From an uncultured Roseibium sp. (GTDB taxonomy: Bacteria > Pseudomonadota > Alphaproteobacteria > Rhizobiales > Stappiaceae): a stretch of 64,000 nucleotides of DNA. The notes beneath the pieces were generated by a model, which did no database searches, was not told the origin of the DNA, and saw only the letters and a list, made by a program, of their open reading frames with translations. The first letter of the stretch is position 1; every line of letters begins with the position of its first letter. Below are positions 1 through 9,512 of this stretch, one piece after another. The DNA lies in contig NZ_CANMNP010000018.1 in the NCBI RefSeq assembly GCF_947499295.1, positions 100,741 to 164,740 of the forward strand, read 5' to 3'. The position numbers and the translations under genes are program-made.

Positions 1-107
1 GCAAATTCAGAGAAGTAGTGAGCTTTCTGCCGATTTTCATAAAACTGATCCGTATTTATATCAATTGTTTTCTTGCTCAGGGCTTTATTTTTATTTGAAG
101 TCATCAT
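1..107 (-). CDS. 5' end of an unidentified gene running off the left edge
   Basis: A reading frame on the minus strand opens with two consecutive ATG codons (107-105 and 104-102) and stays open for 35 codons to the window edge. The visible N-terminus is hydrophilic and Lys/Asn-rich, with no signal peptide. No strong ribosome binding site is seen. The gene would be divergent from copA, which would make 108-343 a shared promoter region. The family cannot be recognised from this fragment, and an open frame of this length could also be chance. Confidence 0.4.
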   Translation of the reverse strand, partial: MMTSNKNKALSKKTIDINTDQFYENRQKAHYFSEF

Positions 108-278
108 GATTTTAACTTCGAAGGATGGCAAGGAAATTGTCATTCGTTATTTTTGATGGGCATCAGCCCTTGTTTTGAAGGCCTGCGCTCAGTTGACATT
201 TGGAAGTCACATGGGCGTACGCAAGGGAATGCGAGGCGTTCGCCTATTGAGCATCTGCTGTCTACGCGTTTCCCCGTC

Positions 279-309
279 TTGACCTTCCAGTGACTGGAAG
301 CCCTAACTG
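279..309 (+). promoter_or_regulatory. CueR-type copper-responsive promoter of the copA operon
   Basis: A -35-like TTGACC (279-284) is followed about 19 bp later by TAACTG (304-309). Between them lies a perfect inverted repeat, CTTCCAG-TGA-CTGGAAG (284-300). An over-long spacer holding a CTTCC/GGAAG dyad is the hallmark of MerR-family copper promoters such as the E. coli copA promoter. It sits 35-65 bp upstream of copA, whose operon encodes a CueR-like protein, so copper-induced and autoregulated expression is the natural inference. Confidence 0.8.
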
Positions 310-343
310 ACGGCTTCATGACAAGATTGGAGTCATCAGGATA

Positions 344-2698
344 ATGCAGGAAGTCTTGGATCAAGCCGCACAGGAAAATGTCAGTCAGGCGACCGACCCG
401 GTATGCGGCATGTCCGTAACGCTCGGCAAAGGCAAACCTTCCCTCAAATACAAAGACAAGGACTACCATTTCTGCAATCCGAAGTGTCATGACAGGTTTG
501 ACGCCGATCCTTATTTCTTTTTGTCGGGCAACAACGACCGGAAAAAAGCCCAAGAGGCGGAACGCAGCTCAGGCGAAGCGCTCTTCACTTGTCCGATGGA
601 CCCGGAAATCGTCCAGGAAGGGCCGGGAACATGTCCGATCTGCGGGATGGCTCTTGAACCGATGAGCGGTGTCTCCGATGAGCCCAATCACGAACTGATC
701 GATTTTACCAAACGACTCTGGGTGAGCGCACTGGCCACCATTCCCCTGCTTGTTCTGACTATGGGGCCGATGGTCGGTGTTCCAATTCGTGACTGGATTG
801 GTGAAAGCGTCGCAATTTACCTGGAGGTTCTTCTGGCGACACCGGTGGTCCTTTGGGCAGCGTTGCCATTCTTTCAGCGCGGCTGGACATCGTTGACCAC
901 GCGCCACTTCAATATGTGGACGCTGATCATGATAGGCGTGGGAACCGCCTATGCCTATTCCATGGTGGCAGCATTCCTTCCATTTCTCTTTCCCGACAAC
1001 TTGAAGAGCGCAAGCGGGCACCTCCCGGTTTATTTCGAAGCGTCGGTTGTCATTGTGGCCCTGGTGTTTGTCGGGCAGGTGTTGGAACTGAGAGCACGTG
1101 AACGCACCGGCGATGCTATTCGCGCTCTTCTCGATCTGGCGCCAAAGACCGCACGGCGGGTTACGCCGGAAGGTGATGAATATGACGCGCCGCTGGAAAA
1201 TATTCTGGCCGGTGACAGATTGCGTGTCAGGCCGGGTGAGGCCGTGCCCGTCGACGGAAGGGTTTTGGAAGGCAACTCATCGGTCGATGAAAGCCTCGTC
1301 ACTGGTGAGCCTGTGCCGGTCGCCAAAACGGACGGTGACAAGGTAACCGGTGGCACTTTGAACAAGTCGGGTTCCTTCGTAATGCAGGCCGAGCTGGTCG
1401 GAGCCGATACCATGCTGGCCAAGATCGTTGACATGGTTGCGTCCGCACAGCGCTCACGAGCCCCAATTCAAGGCCTTGCCGACCGTGTTGCCGGTATCTT
1501 TGTTCCCGCTGTTGTGGCGGTCGCCATTCTGGCCTTTGTCATCTGGTTGGTGGTCGGGCCAAGCCCGTCCTTCGTGCATGCCGTAATCGCCGCTGTATCT
1601 GTGCTTATTATCGCCTGCCCATGCGCGCTCGGCCTGGCAACACCAATGTCGATCATGACGGCGACCGGCCGCGGTGCCCAGGCCGGCGTCCTGGTAAAAA
1701 CAGCGGAGGCTTTGGAGCGTCTTGCCTCCGTCGACACGATCGTTGTCGACAAGACCGGAACGCTTACGGAAGGTCGACCCATTGTGAGCGATGTTCTGAC
1801 GGCAGATGGTGTTGACGAGAACACGGTTTTGCATCTGGCCGGAGCATTGGAAAAAGGCTCTGAACACCCGCTGGCCGAGGCCATTCTTGATACCATCGCG
1901 CTTCGGGGAATTGATTTGCCGGACGCCCGGGAATTCCAAGCGGTGACGGGCAAGGGCGTGACGGCGAATGTCATGGACGAGAGTATTGTCTTCGGAAATG
2001 CGGCTTTTGCACAGGAGGCCGGGGCCGATTTGTCCGAATTGCAGGAACGGGCGGAGGAACTGGCGCATCTTGGCAAGACAGCGATGTATCTCGTGCGCGG
2101 AAAAGGTGACAAGGCTGCCCTTCTGGGCGTCATTGCCGTTGCCGACCCGATCAAAACCAATGCGAAGGCTGCAATTGGCGCGCTGCACAAGGACAATATC
2201 AGGATTGTCATGGCAACGGGCGACGCTCCGCGAACCGCAGAAGCGGTCGCAAAAACGCTTGGGATCGATGATGTGCGCGCCGGCGTCCTGCCGGAGGGAA
2301 AGCAAAAGCTGATCGAAGAATTGAAAGCTGCGGGACATATTGTGGCAATGGCCGGAGACGGCGTGAATGACGCACCTGCGCTTGCGGCAGCCGATGTTGG
2401 CCTGGCTATGGGTACGGGAGCCGATGTTGCTGTCGAAAGTGCCGGTCTCACACTTTTAAAAGGCGACCTGGAGGGTATCCTGCGGGCGCGCAAACTGGCT
2501 CGCGAGACGGTGCGCAATATCCGTCAAAACCTCTTTTTCGCTTTCATCTACAATTCTGTTGGTGTTCCGATTGCCGCCGGGGTTCTTTACCCCATCTTTG
2601 GTATCCTGCTTTCACCAATGCTGGCGGCAGCGGCCATGAGCTTGTCATCGGTCTCCGTGATCAGCAATGCGTTGCGTTTGCGCACCCTGAAACTGTGA
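344..2698 (+). CDS. copA: Copper-translocating P1B-type ATPase
   Basis: Inner-membrane ATPase that exports Cu(I) from the cytoplasm, 784 aa. The N-terminus has a YHS domain (DPVCGM near residue 18, then YHFCNPKC) and a heavy-metal-binding domain (TCPMDPEIV...CPICGM, about residues 80-105) in place of the usual HMA CxxC domain. Downstream come transmembrane helices, the actuator motif TGEP, the metal-site motif CPC in IACPCALG (about residue 425), the phosphorylated Asp in DKTGTLT (about residue 469) and the GDGVND hinge. The ATG at 344 is preceded by GGAG and AGGA. A CueR-type promoter lies upstream and cueR follows 9 bp downstream. Copper rather than silver or zinc is inferred from CPC and cueR. 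Confidence 0.95.
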   Translation: MQEVLDQAAQENVSQATDPVCGMSVTLGKGKPSLKYKDKDYHFCNPKCHDRFDADPYFFLSGNNDRKKAQEAERSSGEALFTCPMDPEIVQEGPGTCPICGMALEPMSGVSDEPNHELIDFTKRLWVSALATIPLLVLTMGPMVGVPIRDWIGESVAIYLEVLLATPVVLWAALPFFQRGWTSLTTRHFNMWTLIMIGVGTAYAYSMVAAFLPFLFPDNLKSASGHLPVYFEASVVIVALVFVGQVLELRARERTGDAIRALLDLAPKTARRVTPEGDEYDAPLENILAGDRLRVRPGEAVPVDGRVLEGNSSVDESLVTGEPVPVAKTDGDKVTGGTLNKSGSFVMQAELVGADTMLAKIVDMVASAQRSRAPIQGLADRVAGIFVPAVVAVAILAFVIWLVVGPSPSFVHAVIAAVSVLIIACPCALGLATPMSIMTATGRGAQAGVLVKTAEALERLASVDTIVVDKTGTLTEGRPIVSDVLTADGVDENTVLHLAGALEKGSEHPLAEAILDTIALRGIDLPDAREFQAVTGKGVTANVMDESIVFGNAAFAQEAGADLSELQERAEELAHLGKTAMYLVRGKGDKAALLGVIAVADPIKTNAKAAIGALHKDNIRIVMATGDAPRTAEAVAKTLGIDDVRAGVLPEGKQKLIEELKAAGHIVAMAGDGVNDAPALAAADVGLAMGTGADVAVESAGLTLLKGDLEGILRARKLARETVRNIRQNLFFAFIYNSVGVPIAAGVLYPIFGILLSPMLAAAAMSLSSVSVISNALRLRTLKL

Positions 2699-2707
2699 GG
2701 CGATCAG

Positions 2708-3133
2708 ATGAATATCGGATCAGCAGCTGAACAAAGCGGGTTACCGGTCAAGACCATCCGGTATTATGAAGACATCGGACTGGTGCTCCCGCAGCGGAGC
2801 GAAAACGGCTACCGGGAATTCTCAAATTCTGATCTGGAGAGGCTGAAATTTCTTCAAAGGGCGCGAAGCCTCGGATTTTCAATAGAAGAATGCCGCGAAT
2901 TGCTCTCGCTTTATGGCGACAGGAACCGTGCCAGTGCGGACGTCAAGAAACTGACTCAGGCCAAGATCCGTGAGGTGGACCGCAAGATTTCGGAGCTGAA
3001 ATCGCTGAGACGGGTTCTCTCCGATCTTGCAGAGGCCTGTCACGGTGACAATCGGCCCGACTGCCCGATAATTGATGATCTCGCGGGGCAGAGTACTGCA
3101 GCGATGGGCACTTTCAAGGAGAAGGGGAAGTGA
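2708..3133 (+). CDS. cueR: CueR-like copper-sensing MerR-family regulator
   Basis: Transcriptional activator of 141 aa. The N-terminal winged helix-turn-helix is typical of MerR proteins (IGSAAEQSGLPVKTIRYYED). A dimerisation helix follows, and then a metal-binding loop with two cysteines seven residues apart (C111 and C119, C-HGDNRPD-C). That matches the CueR Cu(I) site (C112/C120 in E. coli), whereas mercury or zinc sensors use other cysteine patterns. It lies 9 bp after copA and should act on the dyad at 284-300, controlling its own operon. Its last bases overlap the GTG start of the next gene. Confidence 0.9.
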   Translation: MNIGSAAEQSGLPVKTIRYYEDIGLVLPQRSENGYREFSNSDLERLKFLQRARSLGFSIEECRELLSLYGDRNRASADVKKLTQAKIREVDRKISELKSLRRVLSDLAEACHGDNRPDCPIIDDLAGQSTAAMGTFKEKGK

Positions 3134-3558
3134 AAGCGCGGACGACGGCAGTTGTCGCGGCCGGTTTTGCGCTCATACTGGCGTATACCCTCGCCACTCT
3201 GTTCAAAGACAAAGGTGATCATGCAACTCCGGCGCAAGGTATGCCGATGGTCACGATCACCGTTCCAGAGCTGTCGGAAAACGCCGTAGAAGGACAAAAA
3301 CTGTTTCAGGAGAACTGTTCGGTGTGCCATGGCGACAATGCTGTCGGCAGAGAAGGGTTCGGCCCGCCTCTCGTTCACAAGATTTACGAGCCAGGTCACC
3401 ACAGCGACGGGTCATTCTTTGTTGCGGCCAAGCAAGGGGTCAGAGCGCACCACTGGTCGTTTGGTGACATGCCTCCGGTGCAAAACACCAGTATGCGGGA
3501 CGTTGAGAGAATTGTGGTCTTTGTTCGGGAGCTTCAACGCGCGAATGGAATCCACTAG
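3130..3558 (+). CDS. Membrane-anchored mono-haem cytochrome c
   Basis: A 142-aa protein with an uncleaved N-terminal hydrophobic segment (residues 6-24) and one haem c site, CSVCH (C63, C66, H67). A later Met in GDMPP is the probable sixth ligand. It should sit on the periplasmic face of the inner membrane as an electron carrier. The GTG start overlaps the cueR stop by 4 bp, so translation is probably coupled. Copper-linked operons in proteobacteria often carry such small cytochromes. The electron partner cannot be told from sequence; involvement in periplasmic Cu(I) oxidation is conjecture. Confidence 0.85.
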   Translation: MKARTTAVVAAGFALILAYTLATLFKDKGDHATPAQGMPMVTITVPELSENAVEGQKLFQENCSVCHGDNAVGREGFGPPLVHKIYEPGHHSDGSFFVAAKQGVRAHHWSFGDMPPVQNTSMRDVERIVVFVRELQRANGIH

Positions 3559-3568
3559 GAGGGAATGG

Positions 3569-4024
3569 ATGAAATTGGGACGAACAGGAATTGCCCTTCT
3601 GGGCACTTTGGTTGTCGCGGGCACGGCACTTGCGCATACCGGCGCAACGGGAATCGTCAAGGACCGCATGGATGCAATGTCTGAAATCGGGGATCAGGTG
3701 AAAGCCGTCGGCACCATGTTAAAGACCGGAGCACTGGACCTGCCACGGGTTTCGGAAGCCGGAGAAGTGATTGCAAACCACGGTGGCGCGGCCATGGTGA
3801 AGCTCTTCCCGGAAGACAGCCTGCATCCGCCAACAGAGGCCAGTCCTGCGATCTGGACGGAATGGACGAAGTTTCAGGCACTCGCCGACGATCTTCGGAG
3901 CGCTGCGTTGGCTTTGAAAAGCACTGCGGATGAAGGCGGTGACAAGTCACAAATCGCCGAAGTCTTCGGCGCGCTCGGCGAAACCTGCAAAAGCTGTCAT
4001 CAGGCGTTTCGCATCAAGAAGTGA
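3569..4024 (+). CDS. Cytochrome c' / c556-type periplasmic cytochrome
   Basis: A 151-aa protein with a Sec signal peptide ending near ALA-H (residues 1-22) and a C-terminal haem site CKSCH (C140, C143, H144), the position expected of the four-helix cytochrome c' family. M34 in the KDRMDAM stretch fits the axial Met of the six-coordinate c556 type. The ATG at 3569 follows a strong AGGAGGG ribosome binding site (3557-3563), 10 bp after the preceding cytochrome stop. A longer upstream extension would overlap that gene and is rejected. The role within the copper operon is unknown. Confidence 0.88.
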   Translation: MKLGRTGIALLGTLVVAGTALAHTGATGIVKDRMDAMSEIGDQVKAVGTMLKTGALDLPRVSEAGEVIANHGGAAMVKLFPEDSLHPPTEASPAIWTEWTKFQALADDLRSAALALKSTADEGGDKSQIAEVFGALGETCKSCHQAFRIKK

Positions 4025-4149
4025 GAGCAGCGTTTCCCCGGCGGAATTCGATCGAGCAACCAATCCGCTTGCCACACGTCTCGCCATGTTTTACCTGACG
4101 GTCAACACCTTGATGCTTTGGCCGTTTGGGCGACAGGAGACAATTCGAA

Positions 4150-4770
4150 ATGACTATCCGTTACCACAGAGGGGATCTCCCTGATCTGAGCGCTTATGAA
4201 AAGGCAAGTGCAGTAGCGGTCGATTCCGAAACGCTTGGCCTCAATCCTCATCGTGACAGGCTGTGCGTTGTTCAGCTTTCACCCGGCGACGGATCTGCAG
4301 ATGTGGTTCAGATTGCGCGCGGTCAGGCCGATGCGCCCAACCTTGCCGCGTTGATGACGAACCCGTCTAAACCGAAGATTTTTCATTTCGCCAGGTTTGA
4401 TGTTGCTGTGTTGAAGCACTATCTGGATATCCGTGTGTCGCCTGTCTGGTGCACCAAAATTGCGTCGAAGCTGGTGCGTACATACACAGATCGTCATGGA
4501 TTGAAGGACATTACCCGCGAGTTGCTTGGAGTGGAGCTCTCCAAACAGCAGCAAAGTTCCGATTGGGCAGCAGAGACGTTGTCGGATGCACAATTGACCT
4601 ATGCGGCTTCCGATGTGCTCTATCTGCATGACCTGAGAGATCGGCTCCTGGCGATGCTCAAGCGGGAAGAACGTGAACACATCGCCAAAGCGTGCTTTGA
4701 CTTTTTGCCGACGCGTGCCGAACTTGACCTAAAGGGATGGGAAGACAACGACATCTTTGCGCATTCCTGA
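4150..4770 (+). CDS. rnd: Short ribonuclease D-type 3'-5' exonuclease
   Basis: RNase D-family exonuclease of 206 aa, a DEDDy nuclease that trims RNA 3' ends. Exo motif I is DSETLGL (D25, E27), motif II has FHFARFD, and motif III has YAASD with the family Tyr and Asp. The protein ends soon after the nuclease fold, so the HRDC domains of E. coli RNase D (about 375 aa) are absent; this short form is normal in alphaproteobacteria. The ATG at 4150 is preceded by AGGAGA (4135-4140). It precedes lptC in the standard rhizobial order. Confidence 0.88.
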   Translation: MTIRYHRGDLPDLSAYEKASAVAVDSETLGLNPHRDRLCVVQLSPGDGSADVVQIARGQADAPNLAALMTNPSKPKIFHFARFDVAVLKHYLDIRVSPVWCTKIASKLVRTYTDRHGLKDITRELLGVELSKQQQSSDWAAETLSDAQLTYAASDVLYLHDLRDRLLAMLKREEREHIAKACFDFLPTRAELDLKGWEDNDIFAHS

Positions 4771-4821
4771 TCTTTCCGGCTCCGCCTGACAGGCAGAGCT
4801 CGCGACAAACCGGAGACTTTT

Positions 4822-5478
4822 TTGACCGCAGTCACAGAATTCCCTGCAGTAGCCGCTCCCAGGCGAAAGCCCAGCAAGGCACAGCGCGTTGCGAGACGGC
4901 ACAGTCTGATGGTGCGCATCTTGCGCTGGCTGCTTCCGGGAATGGGTCTTCTTATCCTCGGGGGGATGGTCGCGCTTGTGGTCCTGTTCAATTTTCTGAA
5001 CAGTTTTGGCGCAGCCAACATGATGCTGACAAGCGAAGGTCTGGTGATGGATCACCCGGAGCTCTCAGGTCACGATGGTGAGCGCTCCTACAAGGTGACT
5101 GCGAGCAGAGCCATTCAAAGATTGAGTGACCCCCGGATCATTGATCTTGAAACCATACGCGCTGACATTGTGCTAAGCGCTGATGAAAGTGCGGAAATTA
5201 TTGCCTTGAAAGGCACATACAACAACGCGGCGGAAACGCTGCGCCTCTACGAAGGTATCCAGCTGGAGTGGAGCGAAGGCTATACGGTGGATCTTTCTGA
5301 AGTTCAGGTGGACCTGAACAACGGTGCCCTGTCCACGTCGGAGCCCATCTCGATCCGTTCCGACCAGGGTCACGTTGTTGCCGGTAAGCTTTCTTATGAT
5401 CAAAACAAGGGTCTCGTCCGGTTTTCGGACGGCATCAAAATGACGCTCAATCCGGCTGCTGAGGACGGGAACCAATGA
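4822..5478 (+). CDS. lptC: LPS export protein LptC
   Basis: A 218-aa bitopic inner-membrane protein that receives LPS from LptB2FG and passes it to periplasmic LptA. One transmembrane helix (about residues 30-55, after a basic N-terminus) precedes a periplasmic beta-jellyroll domain. The TTG start at 4822 follows CGGAG. Its stop overlaps the lptA start by 4 bp. Identity rests on position before lptA-lptB and on the single-helix plus DUF1239-like layout, since LptC sequences diverge strongly. Confidence 0.88.
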   Translation: MTAVTEFPAVAAPRRKPSKAQRVARRHSLMVRILRWLLPGMGLLILGGMVALVVLFNFLNSFGAANMMLTSEGLVMDHPELSGHDGERSYKVTASRAIQRLSDPRIIDLETIRADIVLSADESAEIIALKGTYNNAAETLRLYEGIQLEWSEGYTVDLSEVQVDLNNGALSTSEPISIRSDQGHVVAGKLSYDQNKGLVRFSDGIKMTLNPAAEDGNQ

Positions 5479-6050
5479 AATCTCTCAAACTATTCGCGAT
5501 CGCTGCTATGTCCGTGCTCTTCGCCAGCGCTGCCGGAGCGCAGACCTTCTCTGACGCATTTGCAGGGTTCGGATCGAATGATGGGCAGCCGATTGAGATC
5601 GAAGCAAGCGAACTCCGGGTGGAAGACAACAACAGCACCGCGACATTTGTCGGCGATGTGGTTGTCACCCAGGGCGAAACCAGCCTCAAAACGGAACGGC
5701 TAAAGGTCTTCTACGCGGGCTCTGCCAGCGACAAGGCAGATGAATCGGCCGTCCAGCAGAAGATCTCGCGCCTGGAGGCCGCCGGTGGTGTCTTTATCGC
5801 CTCCAAGGATCAAACGGCAAAGGGTGACGCGGCGAGTTTCGATATGAACCGCGAAATCATGGTTATGACCGGCCGGGAAGTTGTGCTCAGTCAGGGTCCT
5901 AACGTTGTGGTTGGCAACAAGTTGACAGTCAATCTGAAAACGGGGCAGGCAAATCTGACTGCTGGTCAGGGCAACGTATCGGCGGAAAGCGGCGGCGGGA
6001 GTGGCCGGGTGAAGGTCCGAATTCTACCTAACAGCGTAGAAGGCAATTGA
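5475..6050 (+). CDS. lptA: Periplasmic LPS bridge protein LptA
   Basis: A 191-aa protein with a cleavable signal peptide (residues 1-22, ending SAAGAQ) followed by an OstA-type beta-jellyroll. The start of that domain (IEIEASELRVEDNNSTATF) matches the usual LptA opening, where substrates are written as I.A..le..d....f.G. It builds the periplasmic bridge carrying LPS from LptC to LptD. It is translationally coupled to lptC (ATGA overlap) and followed by lptB. Confidence 0.92.
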   Translation: MKSLKLFAIAAMSVLFASAAGAQTFSDAFAGFGSNDGQPIEIEASELRVEDNNSTATFVGDVVVTQGETSLKTERLKVFYAGSASDKADESAVQQKISRLEAAGGVFIASKDQTAKGDAASFDMNREIMVMTGREVVLSQGPNVVVGNKLTVNLKTGQANLTAGQGNVSAESGGGSGRVKVRILPNSVEGN

Positions 6051-6131
6051 GTTGCTCGCTTATCTGACTCGACAGCTCCCTTCTCAGCACTTATGTGAAG
6101 CTGCGGTAAGGATCGGACGGACGGCGCATCG

Positions 6132-6929
6132 GTGAAAAAAACCTCCACGGAATTTGACGACTTGACGGTTGGTGCGCCGGGGCAGCGTGGCGAGGACGAG
6201 GATCTCTCCCGTTCTCTGGTCGTAGACGGTATAGGCAAGACGTATGGCCGGCGGCAAGTTGTCAAATATGTGAGTTTGACGGTTAAGCCGGGTGAAGCGG
6301 TTGGTCTTCTTGGTCCTAACGGCGCCGGCAAGACCACGACCTTTTACATGATCACAGGGCTGATCCGGCCTGATCAAGGCCAGATTTCCCTTGAAGGGTT
6401 CAACATAACCCGGATGCCGATGTATCGGCGCGCACGTCTCGGTATCGGGTATCTGCCGCAGGAAGCTTCCATTTTCCGAGGTCTGACTGTTGAGGAAAAC
6501 ATTCGGGCCGTTCTTGAAGTGATTGAGCCCAATCGGCAGAAACGGCGTGAAGAGCTGGATTCTCTGCTTGCGGAATTCGGCCTCACGCACTTGCGCAAGT
6601 CACCAAGTATCGCTTTGTCCGGCGGTGAACGCCGGCGTGTCGAAATTGCACGTGCACTGGCCAGCCGCCCGTCCTTCATGCTGCTTGATGAGCCTTTTGC
6701 CGGCATCGACCCGATCGCCGTTGGCGACATTCAGCAACTTGTGCGGCATCTGACACAGCGCGGGATCGGTGTTTTGATCACCGACCACAATGTGCGTGAA
6801 ACACTTGGGCTTATTGATCGGGCCTATATTATTGCCGCAGGCGAGGTGCTCACAGAAGGCCTGCCGCAGGAAATTGTCACCAATCCTGACGTGCGCAGGC
6901 TCTATTTGGGTGAACAATTTACGCTTTGA
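6132..6929 (+). CDS. lptB: LPS export ABC transporter ATPase LptB
   Basis: Cytoplasmic ATPase of the LptB2FG extractor, 265 aa. It has Walker [11 protein letters not shown]-loop, signature LSGGERRR, Walker [14 protein letters not shown] and the switch His in ITDHNVRE. These last two are characteristic of LptB. The GTG at 6132 gives an N-terminal tail of about 25 residues; a later start near the folded domain is possible. The 81 bp after lptA contain no gene. The rpoN gene follows 89 bp downstream. Confidence 0.93.
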   Translation: MKKTSTEFDDLTVGAPGQRGEDEDLSRSLVVDGIGKTYGRRQVVKYVSLTVKPGEAVGLLGPNGAGKTTTFYMITGLIRPDQGQISLEGFNITRMPMYRRARLGIGYLPQEASIFRGLTVEENIRAVLEVIEPNRQKRREELDSLLAEFGLTHLRKSPSIALSGGERRRVEIARALASRPSFMLLDEPFAGIDPIAVGDIQQLVRHLTQRGIGVLITDHNVRETLGLIDRAYIIAAGEVLTEGLPQEIVTNPDVRRLYLGEQFTL

Positions 6930-7018
6930 TGACTCGTGACCCGCTAGGTTATACACTCGGTCTGAAACGAATAAGCAAAAAGCAGACCACTTCGGTAACG
7001 CGGGCACCCTAGAAGCAG

Positions 7019-8578
7019 ATGGCCATTTCAACAAAGCTGGAGATGCGACAAAGTCAGTCGCTGATCATGACGCCGCAACTGATGCAGGCGATCAAGCTTT
7101 TGCAGATGTCCAATCTCGATCTTGTTGCCTATGTCGAAGCTGAGCTGGAACGAAACCCGCTTCTGGAAAAAGGTGAAGGCGAGGCAGGCGAACAGGGAGC
7201 TTCCTCCGAGCCTGTCCTGGAAAACGCGCAGGACGCCAGCGCCAACGCTTCCGAGGGGTTTGACGGCGCAGGTGACGAGCCAAATAGTGGCGACTGGATG
7301 CAAAGCGACCTTGAAACGGGGTCGGAAGCGATCGCCTCTCGCATGGACACCGATCTCGGCAACGTTTTTCCAGATGAGCCCGGGGTTCCGGCCTCTCCGG
7401 ATCCGGCCCTTCTCAAGACTGGCGACAGTTACAAGAACGTCAGCAGCGGCGGTGCCTCGGAAGACTACAACCTGGAGGCATTCGTTGCCGATGAAGTGTC
7501 TCTCGGCACGACTCTCGAAGAGCAGATGAACCTTGCTCTTAGTGACGACGCGGACAAGTTGATTGCCGGACACCTGATCAATTCTCTGGATGAAAACGGT
7601 TATCTTTACATCGACCTTGGCGAAGCCGCGGAGCAACTCGGAGTTGATGTCGCCAGGATCGAGAGCGTGCTTGCGGTGCTCCAGACCTTTGAGCCGGCAG
7701 GCGTTTTTGCACGGGGTCTCGCCGAGTGCCTGAAACTGCAGTTGATCGACAAGAACAGGTTCGATCCAGCTATGGAAGCGCTCATTGAGAACATTGAACT
7801 GCTTGCCAAGCGGGACCTGCCGGGCCTGAAAAGAATCTGTGGTGTTGATGACGAGGATCTCGTCGAAATGATTGCCGAGATCCGTGCTCTGGATCCCAAG
7901 CCTGGCAGTGTATTTGGCTCTTCTTTGGTTCAACCGGTCGTGCCGGATGTCTTTGTCAAAAAGGCAAATGACGGGACCTGGACGGTGGAACTGAACTCCG
8001 ACACCTTACCGAAGGTCCTCGTCAACCAGACCTACTACGCACGGATCGTAAAGACGGCTCGGGACGAGACGGAAAAGGAATACCTGACGGAATCGCTGCA
8101 GACCGCCAACTGGCTGGCCAAAAGCCTCGACCAGCGGGCCAAGACGATTTTGAAGGTATCGACGGAAATCGTGCGCCAGCAGGACGGATTTCTGACTTAT
8201 GGCATTGAACATCTGCGTCCACTCAACCTGAAGACCATCGCTGAAGCAATCAGCATGCATGAATCGACTGTCAGCCGGGTGACGTCCAACAAGTACATGG
8301 CGACATCGAGGGGCATTTTCGAGCTGAAGTATTTCTTCTCCTCTGCAATCTCCGCAACGGTTGGCGGTGATGCCCATTCCGCCGAATCTGTCCGTCACAG
8401 AATCAGGCAGATGATCGACGCGGAAGACCCGAAATCGATCCTTTCCGACGATACGATTGTCAAAATTCTGAAGGGTGATGGCGTCGACATTGCCCGCAGG
8501 ACAGTGGCCAAGTATCGCGAGGCGATGAAAATCGGATCGTCGGTACAAAGGCGGCGTGAGAAAAATGTCCGTCTATGA
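7019..8578 (+). CDS. rpoN: RNA polymerase sigma-54 factor
   Basis: Sigma-54, 519 aa, directing enhancer-dependent transcription from -24/-12 promoters (nitrogen and related functions). Region I is the Gln/Leu-rich N-terminus (SQSLIMTPQLMQAIKLLQMS), followed by an acidic region II (residues about 50-130), the core-binding domain, a DNA-binding HTH and the RpoN box ARRTVAKYRE near the C-terminus. The ATG at 7019 opens directly into region I. Position between lptB and hpf is the conserved alphaproteobacterial arrangement. Confidence 0.97.
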   Translation: MAISTKLEMRQSQSLIMTPQLMQAIKLLQMSNLDLVAYVEAELERNPLLEKGEGEAGEQGASSEPVLENAQDASANASEGFDGAGDEPNSGDWMQSDLETGSEAIASRMDTDLGNVFPDEPGVPASPDPALLKTGDSYKNVSSGGASEDYNLEAFVADEVSLGTTLEEQMNLALSDDADKLIAGHLINSLDENGYLYIDLGEAAEQLGVDVARIESVLAVLQTFEPAGVFARGLAECLKLQLIDKNRFDPAMEALIENIELLAKRDLPGLKRICGVDDEDLVEMIAEIRALDPKPGSVFGSSLVQPVVPDVFVKKANDGTWTVELNSDTLPKVLVNQTYYARIVKTARDETEKEYLTESLQTANWLAKSLDQRAKTILKVSTEIVRQQDGFLTYGIEHLRPLNLKTIAEAISMHESTVSRVTSNKYMATSRGIFELKYFFSSAISATVGGDAHSAESVRHRIRQMIDAEDPKSILSDDTIVKILKGDGVDIARRTVAKYREAMKIGSSVQRRREKNVRL

Positions 8579-8864
8579 TGCTGGTGACGATATGTTGAAG
8601 CCTTCGATTGTTGCAATTTTCAAAATGAACCTGACGGTTTCACTGAAACAATACACTGATTACACACAGTAGTTCGGCAATGATTGCTGGCCGTATTGTT
8701 ATTAATTGACTCTTTGAGCTGCCGCAATTATAGGACCGCCCTCATGAGTTAAACAGGGGATGGCGCTTCGGCACTGACTGGTCCATTCTGTACGCTTGAA
8801 ACGTTACGCGTTTCAGCATCGGCAGAGGGCCGGTGTATCAGACAATACAAAAGAAGAGGTCCCC
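8579..8864 (+). promoter_or_regulatory. rpoN-hpf intergenic region with a likely sigma-70 promoter for hpf
   Basis: No gene is seen in these 286 bp. TTGACT at 8706-8711 is followed by a 17-bp spacer and TATAGG at 8729-8734, a plausible housekeeping promoter 130 bp upstream of hpf. The hpf leader would then be about 125 nt long, ending in the ribosome binding site AAGAAGAGG (8851-8859). Confidence 0.5.
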
Positions 8865-9452
8865 ATGGCTTTGCGGATTTCGGGTAAGAATGTTGATGTG
8901 GGCGATGCACTGCGCGAGCACATCACTGACCGAATAGAGGACGCCTTATCAAAGTATTTCACAGGCGGCTTCACAGGCCACGTCACACTCAGCAGGGAAG
9001 GTAACGGCTTCAAGTCAGAATGCAGCCTGCATCTGGACACCGGCATTGTGCTTCAGGTGTCCGCACAGGATCAGGATCCGCGAAACAGTTTTGACGCTGC
9101 TGCTGACAAGATTGAAAAACGTTTGCGGCGCTACAAGCGCAAACTGAAGGACCATCACGGCCACACTGGCAATGGCCGGGAAGCTTTTGAGGCGGCATCC
9201 TACGTTCTGGCGTCCCCGGACGAGGACGAGGAAGTGCCGGTAGACTTCAATCCACTTGTGATTGCAGAAACCTCGGCAAAGGTGAAGACAATGACTGTCG
9301 GAATGGCGGTCATGGAGCTTGATTTGACCGAAGCACCGGTTGTCCTGTTCAAAAATGCGGCAAATGGCGGTGTCAATGTTGTTTATCGCCGGTCCGATGG
9401 CAATATTGGGTGGATAGACCCGGCACTGGTGGCCAATGAGGCTGCCGAATAA
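8865..9452 (+). CDS. hpf: Long-form ribosome hibernation promoting factor
   Basis: A 195-aa ribosome-binding protein that inactivates and dimerises 70S ribosomes in stationary phase. The N-terminal S30AE/RaiA fold runs from MALRISGKNVDVGDALREHI to about residue 105. A linker follows, and then the C-terminal dimerisation domain (about residues 135-195, VKTMTVGMAVMELDL...GNIGWIDP), which defines the long form. The ATG at 8865 has a good ribosome binding site (8851-8859), preferred over an in-frame start 69 bp upstream. It sits between rpoN and ptsN as in other proteobacteria. Confidence 0.94.
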   Translation: MALRISGKNVDVGDALREHITDRIEDALSKYFTGGFTGHVTLSREGNGFKSECSLHLDTGIVLQVSAQDQDPRNSFDAAADKIEKRLRRYKRKLKDHHGHTGNGREAFEAASYVLASPDEDEEVPVDFNPLVIAETSAKVKTMTVGMAVMELDLTEAPVVLFKNAANGGVNVVYRRSDGNIGWIDPALVANEAAE

Positions 9453-9465
9453 AGATGCGGACGGG

Positions 9466-9489
9466 ACCGGCTTCCAGCTGGGAGCCGGT
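9466..9489 (+). terminator. Hairpin between hpf and ptsN (attenuator or processing stem)
   Basis: ACCGGCT (9466-9472) pairs with AGCCGGT (9483-9489) across a 10-nt loop, 14 bp after the hpf stop. The following U-run is weak, so partial read-through into ptsN, or 3' stabilisation of hpf mRNA, is more likely than full termination. Confidence 0.45.
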
Positions 9490-9512
9490 TTCCGAAAACT
9501 GTAGGCGATAGT

